NCBI GenBank assembly: GCA_038229715.1
Contig: JBBROD010000011.1
Span: forward strand, 8,555 to 72,554
DNA length: 64,000 bases
Direction: 5' to 3'
Source: JANMES01 sp038229715
GTDB taxonomy: Bacteria > Planctomycetota > Phycisphaerae > Tepidisphaerales > Tepidisphaeraceae
The notes beneath the pieces were generated by a model, which ran no database searches, was not told the DNA's origin, and saw only the letters and a list, made by a program, of their open reading frames with translations. This document shows, in pieces, positions 34,652-43,412 of the stretch. The position numbers and the translations under genes were made by a program. Position 1 is the first letter of the stretch. Every line of letters begins with the position of its first letter.

Positions 34652-37057
34652 ATGATACGAACGCGCGACGTAATGATCGGGTTGATGCTGCTGTGCATGA
34701 CTGTTCTCGCGACGCACGCCGCACCGCCCGCCACGCAGCCGGCCGAGACGGTGGAACAAGCTTACGGTCCGATGGGTAGTTACGCAGTCGTTGTAAGTAA
34801 AGAGACGCTAGCCGATCCCGGCTGGGCGAAAGTAGTCGCGGAACTTCGGGCTAAATACAGCGCAGATCTCGTCGATTACCCGCGCGGACAACTCGGCGGA
34901 GTCGCGGCTAAACTGGCTGAGATTTTCCCCCGATACATTTGTTTCGTCGCCACCAGCGAGGAAGCCGGGCGCGACTTTGTCGTGCAGGTGAATCGTCTGA
35001 CCCGCAAGCTCGACGGCGATCCGTACACGGACGCGGTGTGGGGCATCGTTACCGGTTTCGATGCAGACGATGCGTTACGGATCGCCAAGCAGTCCAAGCC
35101 GCTGCTCATCCAGCGGGCCGCTTCCAGCATGGGGCCGGGCATTTTCAGCAAACTCCAGGGCGGGTTTGCAACGGCCGAAACCCAGAAAGGTAAATTCTTC
35201 CACAAGGACAACGGCGGCGAAACCGTCGAAGATAAACCCGATCCCGACGCGCTCGCCAAGCTGGCGGAGTATTTCAACACCAACGCGCCGGACCTGTTTC
35301 TCACGTCCGGCCACGCCAGCGAAAAAGACTGGCAAACCTACTACAACATCCCCGGCGGAAGCCTTCGCTGCGACCGCGGGCAACTCTTCGCGCTCGACAG
35401 CAACAAGAAACGCTACGACATCCAATCACCCCATCCAAAAATTTACCTGCCCGCGGGGAATTGCCTGATCGGCCACGTCACCGGCCCGGACTGCATGGCG
35501 ATCGCGTGGATGCACACCGGCGGGGTTCATCAGATGGCCGGTTACACCGCAGTCACGTTCTTCGGCTATATGGGCTGGGGCACGAGCGAAGCGTTCGGCG
35601 ATCCGTGGAACTTTGCCGAGGCGGTTTATTTCACCAATCAATCGCTGATTTACGAACTGAATACCCGCTACCCGAAGCAAGCGGACATCGAGTTTGAAAA
35701 CTACAGCGAAAACGCCATCAACAAAATGGCCTCGACGCACCACATCAGCGAGCGGCCACTACTCGGGATGCTTTGGGATCGCGATATCATGGCGTTTTAT
35801 GGCGACCCCGCTTGGATCGCCAGCCTGCCTAAAGACCATGGCTGGAAATACAGTTTCCAAGAAGCGTCCGAGAGCGTGACCGTCACGTCAGAAGCATTAA
35901 AAGACGGAAGTTGGCCGGGCAAGCCGATCGTCGTGCCTTTTCCGCATCGGCTGCAGGACATTCGCTCCGTTACGTGCGATCGAAAAGATCTGACGCCTGC
36001 GGTCGCCGACAATTTCATGGTGCTGCCGCTCATGAAGCAAGAGCGCAAAAGTGGTGAGAAGATTGTCATTACGTTCGGCGCGCGCAGCGCGCCGCAGCAT
36101 ACAACCTCAAGCAATTCCCCCGCCGTCGAGGCGTTGGTTCCTACGCAAGTGCCTTCAACCGCTCCGGCCACAATGACAGATGGTGCGGACGATCCGACTG
36201 ATTCGCTCAATCTGTCTCCAGACATGACCATCAGTATCGGCTTAGCGATGCAGGCGGCGGGTGAGAATCGCAAGGAGCTTTCCAAAGCAATCGACGCATC
36301 GCCAGCCGGTGTACAACGCGAGGACCTGTTGTTTCTGATCGCCAACATGCCAGTGCGCGATCTGCAATCCCTCTCGGCGGATTACCTGATCCAAACCGTG
36401 AGCTACGCCCGCAAAGCACGAGAGCAGTGCCCTTGGAGCAAGAAGTACGACGACGCCGTGTTTCGCAACGACGTTCTGCCTTACGCATCGATCACCGAAG
36501 CGCGAGAGGATTGGCGGGGGCAGTTTTTCGAGAAGTTCATGCCCGTGGTGAAGGAGTGCAACTCCGCCGGAGAGGCGGCGATCAAGCTGAACCAGACGAT
36601 CTTCAAAGAGTTCAACGTGACCTACAACATGAAGAAGCGGCCGCGGCCGGATGAAGGGCCGCTTTCAACGATCAAAGGCGGCTTCGCGTCATGCACCGGA
36701 CTATCCGTGCTGCTGGTGGATGCCTGCCGATCCGTGGGAATTCCCGCACGCATCGCCGGGGTGGCGCAATGGGGGGCCGATCGGAAGAGCGGCAATCACA
36801 CGTGGGTGGAGATTCGCGACGACGACGGCAAGTGGTACGCCATCGGCGCGTCGGAGTCGAAAGCGTTGAACGGCGTGTGGTTCGCTAAAGCGGCTTCAAA
36901 GGTCGATGAATCGAACCTGTTGTGCCACGTTTACGCCAGTTGTTTTGCCCGCCAGCCATTGAAGTTTCCGCTGGCGTGGAATCCGTATGCGGACTACGTC
37001 AGTGCGGTCGATCGCACCGGTGCGTACAAACTGCTCGAAAAGCCAGCAAACCCCTGA
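34652..37057 (+). CDS. Secreted protein with C25 (gingipain)-like and transglutaminase-like domains
   Basis: 801 aa; start at 34652 with AGGAG nine bases upstream and a signal peptide (VMIGLMLLCMTVLATHA). The first half has a C25/gingipain-like layout: LFLTSGHASEKDW (catalytic His context) and LPAGNCLIGHVTGPDCMA (catalytic Cys context) followed by MHTGGVHQMAGYTAVTF. The C-terminal ~150 residues form a transglutaminase-like domain with Cys-His-Asp triad candidates in GFASCTGLSVLLVDACRSVG, NHTWVEIRDDDGKWYAIG. Two papain/caspase-like cysteine enzyme folds in one exported polypeptide is uncommon. Role may be peptide or glycoprotein breakdown linked to the neighbouring glycosidases (inference). 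Confidence 0.7.
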   Translation: MIRTRDVMIGLMLLCMTVLATHAAPPATQPAETVEQAYGPMGSYAVVVSKETLADPGWAKVVAELRAKYSADLVDYPRGQLGGVAAKLAEIFPRYICFVATSEEAGRDFVVQVNRLTRKLDGDPYTDAVWGIVTGFDADDALRIAKQSKPLLIQRAASSMGPGIFSKLQGGFATAETQKGKFFHKDNGGETVEDKPDPDALAKLAEYFNTNAPDLFLTSGHASEKDWQTYYNIPGGSLRCDRGQLFALDSNKKRYDIQSPHPKIYLPAGNCLIGHVTGPDCMAIAWMHTGGVHQMAGYTAVTFFGYMGWGTSEAFGDPWNFAEAVYFTNQSLIYELNTRYPKQADIEFENYSENAINKMASTHHISERPLLGMLWDRDIMAFYGDPAWIASLPKDHGWKYSFQEASESVTVTSEALKDGSWPGKPIVVPFPHRLQDIRSVTCDRKDLTPAVADNFMVLPLMKQERKSGEKIVITFGARSAPQHTTSSNSPAVEALVPTQVPSTAPATMTDGADDPTDSLNLSPDMTISIGLAMQAAGENRKELSKAIDASPAGVQREDLLFLIANMPVRDLQSLSADYLIQTVSYARKAREQCPWSKKYDDAVFRNDVLPYASITEAREDWRGQFFEKFMPVVKECNSAGEAAIKLNQTIFKEFNVTYNMKKRPRPDEGPLSTIKGGFASCTGLSVLLVDACRSVGIPARIAGVAQWGADRKSGNHTWVEIRDDDGKWYAIGASESKALNGVWFAKAASKVDESNLLCHVYASCFARQPLKFPLAWNPYADYVSAVDRTGAYKLLEKPANP

Positions 37058-37157
37058 TGCGACAACTCATCGGTGGTTGCTGAGTGACCTTTCGCGAGAA
37101 ACTCATTCGCGTCGTGGTTAATTTCCGCGAGGCCGCTATTATCAATGCCGTAACTCA

Positions 37158-38471
37158 ATGAACCTACTTTTTATCTTCAGCGACCAGCAGCATCGCGACG
37201 CGCTGGGTTGCATGAACAACCCGAATCTGATCACGCCGAACATCGACCGCCTCGCGGCCGGGGGTGTTCTGTTTCGACGATGTTACTCCAGCAACCCCGT
37301 GTGCGGACCTTTTCGCGGATGCCTGTTCACCGGACAGTACACAAGTCATAGCGGCGTCACAGGCAACGGCGCGCCTCTGCCGCAGGGCACCACGACATTT
37401 GCTGACGCCCTCAATGCCGCCGGATACCAAACCAGTTACGTCGGCAAATGGCACCTCGGCGGCAATGGCAATTGCCCAATTCCTATCGAACTGCGCGGCG
37501 GGTTTCAACGCTTCAAAGGTTACCAGTGCTACAACGGTTTCTACGATGACGTTTGCTTCTACGACGAAAACGACGTCGAACATCGATACGACAAGCATCG
37601 AGAGGAAGCGGCCACCGATCTTGCCGTCCATGAACTTGAAACGATGGCGGCGAAGAATCAGCCGTTCGCGTTGATGGTCAGTTATCAGGCGCCGCATTAT
37701 CCGGTTCAGCCGGCACCCGAGTTTGAGGCGATGTACCGTGATCGTGAACTTGTCCGACGGCCCAACTGCACCGACATCAATCCGCACACGCCAACGGTCT
37801 CGCCGCGCAGCCCCCGGCCGGTTGAACTCGATCCCAACTTCCAGCGCTATGGCAATAATCTCGACGAGTACCTCCGCCTGTACAACGCGATGTGCACGCA
37901 GGTTGACGATTGTGTCGGCCGACTTCTCGCGACAGTAGAGCGTCTGGGAAAAACCGACGACACGCTGGTCATCTACACCTCCGACCATGGCGACATGCAG
38001 GGCAGTCATGGCCTGAAAAACAAGAACGATCCTCATGAGGAATCCGCCGGTATCCCGCTGGTGGTCCGCGTGCCGGGCGTAGCTGGCGGACGCATCACCG
38101 ACGCACTGGTTTCAGGCATCGACTTCATGCCGACTTGCTTGGAAATACTCGGCGCGCCGCCCGTTGCAGGAGTAGACGGCAAAAGTTTCGCTCCCCTTTT
38201 ACGCGGCGAGGCCGATCGCGCCGGTGATGAACTATTTGTCGAGAATGGCAACTGGCGCATGATCGTCACGGATCGGTGGAAGCTCGCCGCGGAAATTCGC
38301 GACGGCGATCTCGTTCCGGTGCTTATGACTGACCCGTCCGCCGATCCGTATGAATTGAACAACCGCGCTGCGGACTCTGCGCTAGCGGATATCCGCAGCG
38401 ATCTGCTTTCCCGGCTAAGAGCCTGGTGTGCACAATGGAACCAATCACCCTTTCAGGCGCCTCCGCCATGA
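37158..38471 (+). CDS. Sulfatase (formylglycine-dependent, S1 family)
   Basis: 437 aa. Metal-binding start FIFSDQQHRDALGCMNNP, the FGly-forming motif C49-G-P-F-R53 (NPVCGPFRG), YVGKWHLGG, and YTSDHGDMQGSHGL (second Asp/His pair) identify an S1 sulfatase. The active-site Cys must be oxidised to formylglycine by a sulfatase-modifying enzyme, not encoded in this window. No signal peptide is visible. The stop overlaps the GH78 start by four bases, so both work together, probably removing sulfate from rhamnose-containing oligosaccharides such as ulvan- or fucoidan-like material. The substrate assignment is inference. Confidence 0.9.
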   Translation: MNLLFIFSDQQHRDALGCMNNPNLITPNIDRLAAGGVLFRRCYSSNPVCGPFRGCLFTGQYTSHSGVTGNGAPLPQGTTTFADALNAAGYQTSYVGKWHLGGNGNCPIPIELRGGFQRFKGYQCYNGFYDDVCFYDENDVEHRYDKHREEAATDLAVHELETMAAKNQPFALMVSYQAPHYPVQPAPEFEAMYRDRELVRRPNCTDINPHTPTVSPRSPRPVELDPNFQRYGNNLDEYLRLYNAMCTQVDDCVGRLLATVERLGKTDDTLVIYTSDHGDMQGSHGLKNKNDPHEESAGIPLVVRVPGVAGGRITDALVSGIDFMPTCLEILGAPPVAGVDGKSFAPLLRGEADRAGDELFVENGNWRMIVTDRWKLAAEIRDGDLVPVLMTDPSADPYELNNRAADSALADIRSDLLSRLRAWCAQWNQSPFQAPPP

Positions 38472-41248
38472 ACCCACCTGTGAATCTTCGAGTTGAATAC
38501 CTTCAATCTCCCCACGCCTTGGCGACGCGTCGTCCGCGCTTCACATGGGAGGTTCCACTGACCGGTCGCGCGCGCCGGCAGAGCGCGTACCGCTTGCTGG
38601 TCGCCACTGCTGCGGACCGCTTAGCCCCGGGCCGAGCGGATTTGTGGGATAGCGGCAAGATGGAGTCGTCCCAATCGGTAAACATCGAATACGCCGGCCA
38701 ACCGCTGCACGGCAATCGTGATCTGTGCTGGAGCGTGGAGTTGTGGGACGAGGCCGGTCAATCCACCGGCAGCAGCCAGGCCGAGCGATTTGGCACTGCT
38801 TTCTTTGAGTCGTCCGACTGGACCGCCAAGTGGATCGGCATGGGCGATCCCAATGAGCCCTTTTCAGATCCCGACACGTTTCAGCAGAACCGAGTTGCGC
38901 CGGATGTGCAGAAGGTCGAGCCCGATCAGCGTGCGCCGCAGATGCGAAAGGTTTTCGAGCTGAACAAGCCTGTTCGCCGGGCACGGGCGTTTGTTTGTGG
39001 CGTCGGGTTCTGTGAGCTTCGCCTTAATGGGAATAAAGTCGGCGAAGATGTCATCTCCACACCACGCACGGATTTCCGGAAGAAGCTGCTTTACAACGTG
39101 TACGACGTGACACCCCAACTGCGTCACGGAAGCAATGCGCTGGGAATCATGCTCGGTAACGGCTGGTTTAACGGCCAAAAGAAATTCTGGGGCTGGCGAT
39201 ATCAGTGGTACGGCTCGCTGCGGGCGATCGTGCAATTGGAAGTTGAGTTCATGGACGGCTCGACGGAGCGCGTCATCAGCGATGAATCCTGGCGCGGCGC
39301 ATGGTCGCCGATCACGCTCAACTGTATCTACGACGGCGAAGACTACGACGCCCGACTTGAGCAGCCGGGTTGGGATACGACCGACTTTGCGGATGCGTCA
39401 TGGACGCCCGCCCGTGTGGTGCGTTCGCCCGGCGGAAAGCTGCTGCCGGTGCCACACCAGCCCAGCCGAATTACGGAAACATTCCGACCGGTCTCGATGT
39501 GCGAACCGCAGCCGGGCGTTTTTGTCTACGACATAGGCAAGAACATGACCGGTTGGGTTCGGCTGTCAATTTCGGATGGCAAGGCCGGCGAAGTCGTTAA
39601 ACTGCGGTTCGGCGAAGGCCAACACAGCACGGGAATGATCGACTGCTCCACCAATAACGCCGCCCGACAGGCCGACCTCTACACGATGAAGGGAGGACGC
39701 GAATCCTACGAGCCGCGCTTCACCTACCACGGCTTCCAGTACGTCGAAGTCACTGGCTATCCCGGAAAGCCCGATCTGAACACGCTCGAAGCCTGTTTCG
39801 TGCGAAATGATGTGGCCACGATCGGCTCGTTTGAGTGCGGGCACGAATTGATCAACAAGATTCACCAATGCACCGTGCAATCGCAGATTTGCAACTTCCA
39901 GATGGGCGTGCCCACCGACGACACGCAGCGCACCGAGCGGCTCGGCTGGGCCGGCGATGCGTGGAGCTATGCCGAGGAAGCGCTTTACAACCTCGATGTC
40001 CCTGCGGTGTTCGCCAAGTGGATCGCCGACTTTTATGACCAGCAGGACGAGACCGGAATGGTCGGCATGATCGTGCCGCAGGCGGGTTCAGAGGAAGACC
40101 TCGTCTGGAGCGCGGCTTTTATTCTGATGCCCTGGTGGCAATACGTGCATTGCGGCGACAAGCGATTGCTGGAGGAAAGCTATCCCTATTTCCAGCGCTA
40201 CATGGCTTACCTGGAGCGGTGCGGCCAGCGGACGATCGAGGTACTTCCTGCTGAAAAAGCATATCTGGCGATGCGTTACTTCACTCCGGTCGAAAAACGC
40301 TACCCCGCCGCTGCCGAGCGCGGTCATTTACAGATTTCGCAATGGGGCGATCACCTTGCGACCAACGAAGGCTCGATGGGTGCCCGGAAGAATCAGCCGC
40401 TCTCAATCGCCACGGCTTTCTACTACATGGACGTAGTGACGATGGCGCGCATCGCCGACGTGCTTGGCAAGAGTAGCGACGCAGTGCGTTACCGCGAGTT
40501 GGCGGAGAAGATCAAGCAGTCGTTCAACGAGCGATTCTTCATCGCCAATGCCGGATACTACGACATCGGCTGTCAGAGCGCACAGGCTTGGCCGCTGGCG
40601 TTCGGGCTGGTTCCGCAGGAGCACCGCGAGCGCGTGTCGAACTATCTCAACAGCAGCGTCAGCCAGCGCCAGCAATCTTTCACCACCGGTTACGCCGGGA
40701 CCAAATGGGCGGTTCAAGCCGTCGCCAATTCCGGCCGTAACGATTTCGTCTGGGAGCGCGCGATCGCCACCGACTACCCGAGTTGGGGCTACATGCTGCG
40801 CGACTCCAGGCGCACCACGATCACCGAAAATTGGGCAGGCAAGGGCTCCCTCTGCCACACCACGCTAGGCGCGGCGATTGACGAGTGGTTCTACTGGGGC
40901 TTAGCTGGGATTCAGCCTGATGAGAGTGCGCCGGGATATGTGAACGTAATCATCAAACCGTACCTTCCCAAGTCCTTGCCGTGGGCCAAGGCGTCCATCC
41001 GCACGCCGCGCGGCGTCGTTGCTTCACATTGGAAGCAGGATGGAAAGCTAGCAGAATTATGCGTCACGATTCCCGCGAACAGCACGGGTGAGATTCACCT
41101 GCCCGCCGATTTGGCACAGCCGATCACTCAAAGCCAACACTCGCTCGCCGAGGCGCCTGGTATTTCCGCGGTCAATATGGAAAAGTCGCCGGTTACGTTG
41201 CGGGTCGGATCGGGAGAGTATCGTTTCACCTTTACGCCGGTCTCGTGA
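38468..41248 (+). CDS. GH78 alpha-L-rhamnosidase
   Basis: 926 aa with the start set by the ATGA overlap with the sulfatase gene. Domains in order: Bac_rhamnosid N-terminal FN3-like (PRFTWEVPLTGRARRQSAYR), N and D beta-sandwich domains (RVISDESWRGAWSPI, YDGEDYDARLEQPGW, GVFVYDIGKNMTGWV), then the catalytic (alpha/alpha)6 barrel with DDTQRTERLGWAGDAW (family signature with catalytic Asp/Glu) and AGSEEDLVWSAAF. A C-terminal beta domain with KPYLPKSLPWAKASIRTPRG follows. It releases terminal alpha-L-rhamnose. It lies between a sulfatase and a SASA esterase, so it belongs to a locus for a decorated polysaccharide. Confidence 0.92.
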   Translation: MNPPVNLRVEYLQSPHALATRRPRFTWEVPLTGRARRQSAYRLLVATAADRLAPGRADLWDSGKMESSQSVNIEYAGQPLHGNRDLCWSVELWDEAGQSTGSSQAERFGTAFFESSDWTAKWIGMGDPNEPFSDPDTFQQNRVAPDVQKVEPDQRAPQMRKVFELNKPVRRARAFVCGVGFCELRLNGNKVGEDVISTPRTDFRKKLLYNVYDVTPQLRHGSNALGIMLGNGWFNGQKKFWGWRYQWYGSLRAIVQLEVEFMDGSTERVISDESWRGAWSPITLNCIYDGEDYDARLEQPGWDTTDFADASWTPARVVRSPGGKLLPVPHQPSRITETFRPVSMCEPQPGVFVYDIGKNMTGWVRLSISDGKAGEVVKLRFGEGQHSTGMIDCSTNNAARQADLYTMKGGRESYEPRFTYHGFQYVEVTGYPGKPDLNTLEACFVRNDVATIGSFECGHELINKIHQCTVQSQICNFQMGVPTDDTQRTERLGWAGDAWSYAEEALYNLDVPAVFAKWIADFYDQQDETGMVGMIVPQAGSEEDLVWSAAFILMPWWQYVHCGDKRLLEESYPYFQRYMAYLERCGQRTIEVLPAEKAYLAMRYFTPVEKRYPAAAERGHLQISQWGDHLATNEGSMGARKNQPLSIATAFYYMDVVTMARIADVLGKSSDAVRYRELAEKIKQSFNERFFIANAGYYDIGCQSAQAWPLAFGLVPQEHRERVSNYLNSSVSQRQQSFTTGYAGTKWAVQAVANSGRNDFVWERAIATDYPSWGYMLRDSRRTTITENWAGKGSLCHTTLGAAIDEWFYWGLAGIQPDESAPGYVNVIIKPYLPKSLPWAKASIRTPRGVVASHWKQDGKLAELCVTIPANSTGEIHLPADLAQPITQSQHSLAEAPGISAVNMEKSPVTLRVGSGEYRFTFTPVS

Positions 41249-41260
41249 AGAAGGAAAGAG

Positions 41261-42646
41261 ATGACCTTGAGCATTGAATACCCTGCCGCGCCGGGCGTCA
41301 CCATTGATTCCGGAGTAAAGCCTTGGACCATCCTTCAGCAAGACGGGTCCGGCTGCGCCACCGTGACAGTGGCCGGCCGCTGGCGGACGGGCATGAAGCG
41401 CAAGAGCCCGCAGGTGTATGTTCGCATGATTCGCGACGGGACGTTCTCGCCGATTACCCGCAAACACGACCTGATCCGCGCCCGCACGGATGTCGACCCC
41501 GCCGTCACTGGTGAGGCGGAAGGCAAAGTCGGCACATGGTCCCTGACCATCGAGGGCATCCCGCGCGGCGGGCCTTACCGCATCGAAACTTTCGTCACCA
41601 GCCCTGAAATCGGCCTCTCCGGTCCGCGCGGGCAGGTGATTCATTTCGTCGGAGTTGGAGATGTCTGGTTAATCGCCGGCCAAAGCAACGCCGCCGGCAC
41701 GGCGCTGAGCCCGATCGACGATCCGTCGCAAATCGGCGTTCATGAATACCTCCCCGCAACCGGCTGGCAACTTGCGGTGCATGAGAGCTTTCACCATCCG
41801 TGGCTGGCGTTTGCGAAGTCGCTCAAAATGGAACTGGGTTATCCGATCGGCCTGATTCCCACAGCCGTGGGCGGTAGCCCTGTTTCGCGGTGGGATCCCG
41901 GCCAGAACGGCGATCTGTTTGCCGAGATGGTGAACCGCTTCAAGACGGCCGGATCGGGAATCCGTGGTGTGCTCTGGTATCAAGGTGAGAGCGACGTCAA
42001 ACCGCAGGACCATCCGCAATACAAATCTCGATTCAAGCGATTTCTTGATGGCACGCGCCAGATGGTGGGCAATCCGCAACTGCCGATCATAACCGTGCAG
42101 CTGAATCGCCGGACCGACTGCATCGACGGTCTCGGCTGGGAAGAAATCCGCGAGCATCAGCGTCAGCTCAGCCATGAGTTGAACGATGTGTATTTGATTT
42201 CCGTCTTCGATTCTGTGCTGACGGATGTGATCCACAACGGCTCGCTGGGCAACATATTGATCGCCCAACGGACCGTGGAAACCGCGCTAGGCGGCGTTTA
42301 CGGGCGCGACTTGCACTTCCGCGCCCCCGAGTGCGTCAGTGCGATTCAAATGTCGGATGACACGGTGGATTTACGATTTGAGAACGTCGCCGCGCAACTC
42401 GACTATAACGGCCGGCCGAACCACTCGTTTCCGTTCGAGGTGCGCGATGCGCAGGGCGTCGTTCCCGTCAAGTCCTATTCGATCCCCGCGTTTGATACGT
42501 TTCGGATCGAACTTGCGCGACCGCTGGCCGGGCCGGCGAACGTTGTCGGAGCGCCCGGTTCGTGCCCGCCGCACAACGTGGTTCAAGATCTCTCCGGGTA
42601 CCGAGGAATGCTGGCGTTTACGTTGCCGGTCCAGACTCGGGCGTAA
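41261..42646 (+). CDS. SASA-family (sialate O-acetylesterase-like) carbohydrate esterase
   Basis: 461 aa, 12 bp after GH78 with GAAGGAAAG before the start. An SGNH-type esterase core is shown by VWLIAGQSNAAGTAL (block with nucleophilic Ser), IPTAVGGSPVSRWDP and VLWYQGESDVKPQDHPQY. The N-terminal ~120 residues are a beta-sandwich (SIEYPAAPGV on), and the C-terminal ~90 residues another. Members deacetylate sialic acids, xylan or other acetylated sugars. Here it probably removes O-acetyl groups from the same sulfated/rhamnosylated glycan. No clear signal peptide is seen. Confidence 0.88.
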   Translation: MTLSIEYPAAPGVTIDSGVKPWTILQQDGSGCATVTVAGRWRTGMKRKSPQVYVRMIRDGTFSPITRKHDLIRARTDVDPAVTGEAEGKVGTWSLTIEGIPRGGPYRIETFVTSPEIGLSGPRGQVIHFVGVGDVWLIAGQSNAAGTALSPIDDPSQIGVHEYLPATGWQLAVHESFHHPWLAFAKSLKMELGYPIGLIPTAVGGSPVSRWDPGQNGDLFAEMVNRFKTAGSGIRGVLWYQGESDVKPQDHPQYKSRFKRFLDGTRQMVGNPQLPIITVQLNRRTDCIDGLGWEEIREHQRQLSHELNDVYLISVFDSVLTDVIHNGSLGNILIAQRTVETALGGVYGRDLHFRAPECVSAIQMSDDTVDLRFENVAAQLDYNGRPNHSFPFEVRDAQGVVPVKSYSIPAFDTFRIELARPLAGPANVVGAPGSCPPHNVVQDLSGYRGMLAFTLPVQTRA

Positions 42647-42767
42647 TTCGTCTCGCTTTGTCATGGCACTCTGCATGCCTGCTTGCCGCCGGCCACAGTG
42701 GCGGACAGCGTCAAACCTGCCTAAGATCACAAGTCGATTTGTTTGATAGTTTTTCCTCGGAGATGAC

Positions 42768-43412
42768 GTGATTTCAAGCGAGACGTTGATTCAGCAGTTG
42801 AAGTGGCGGTACGCCGTTAAGAAGTTTGATCCTACCCGCAAAATCAGTCCTAACGATTGGACTGCGCTGGAACAATCGCTGGTGCTGGCGCCTTCCAGTT
42901 TTGGACTTCAGCCGTGGAAGTTTATCGTCATCACCGATCAGGCGGTCAAAGATCGACTCGTGGCGCACTCCTGGAATCAGCGGCAGGTGGCGGACGCGTC
43001 GCATACGGTGGTGTTCGCGTACAAAGAGAATCTGGGTGAAGTAGAGATCACCAGGCATGTCAACCGAACCGCCGAGGTGCGCGGCGTGGAACCGACCACC
43101 TTGGATAAATTCAAGATGTCGATCGTTGGCGCGATGACCCACCCGGCCGCTCAGGAAAAAATCAACGACTGGGCGATCAAGCAGGTCTACATCGCGCTCG
43201 GTAGTTTCATGACTGCCGCGGCGATGATGGGGATCGACACTTGCCCGATGGAAGGCCTGCAACCGGCTATGTACGACGAAGTGCTAGGCCTGACCGGCAG
43301 CGGCTACGCGACGGCCGTTGCCTGCCCGGCCGGGTATCGGTCGGCCGACGACAAATACGCTCACACGCCCAAGGTTCGCTTCAAGCCCCAAGACGTGATC
43401 ACGCGGATCTAA
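42768..43412 (+). CDS. Nitroreductase-family NAD(P)H-dependent flavoprotein
   Basis: 214 aa starting at a GTG (42768); the nearby ATG at 42763 is out of frame and immediately stopped. Typical motifs are WRYAVKKFDP (FMN phosphate binding near the N-terminus), SLVLAPSSFGLQPWKFIVI, QVYIALGSFMTAAAMMGIDTCPMEG and CPAGYRSADDKYAHTPKVRF. NfsB-like proteins bind FMN and reduce quinones, nitroaromatics or aldehydes using NAD(P)H. It is followed by a convergent FAD oxidoreductase whose end overlaps by 14 bp. The physiological substrate cannot be inferred. Confidence 0.88.
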   Translation: MISSETLIQQLKWRYAVKKFDPTRKISPNDWTALEQSLVLAPSSFGLQPWKFIVITDQAVKDRLVAHSWNQRQVADASHTVVFAYKENLGEVEITRHVNRTAEVRGVEPTTLDKFKMSIVGAMTHPAAQEKINDWAIKQVYIALGSFMTAAAMMGIDTCPMEGLQPAMYDEVLGLTGSGYATAVACPAGYRSADDKYAHTPKVRFKPQDVITRI

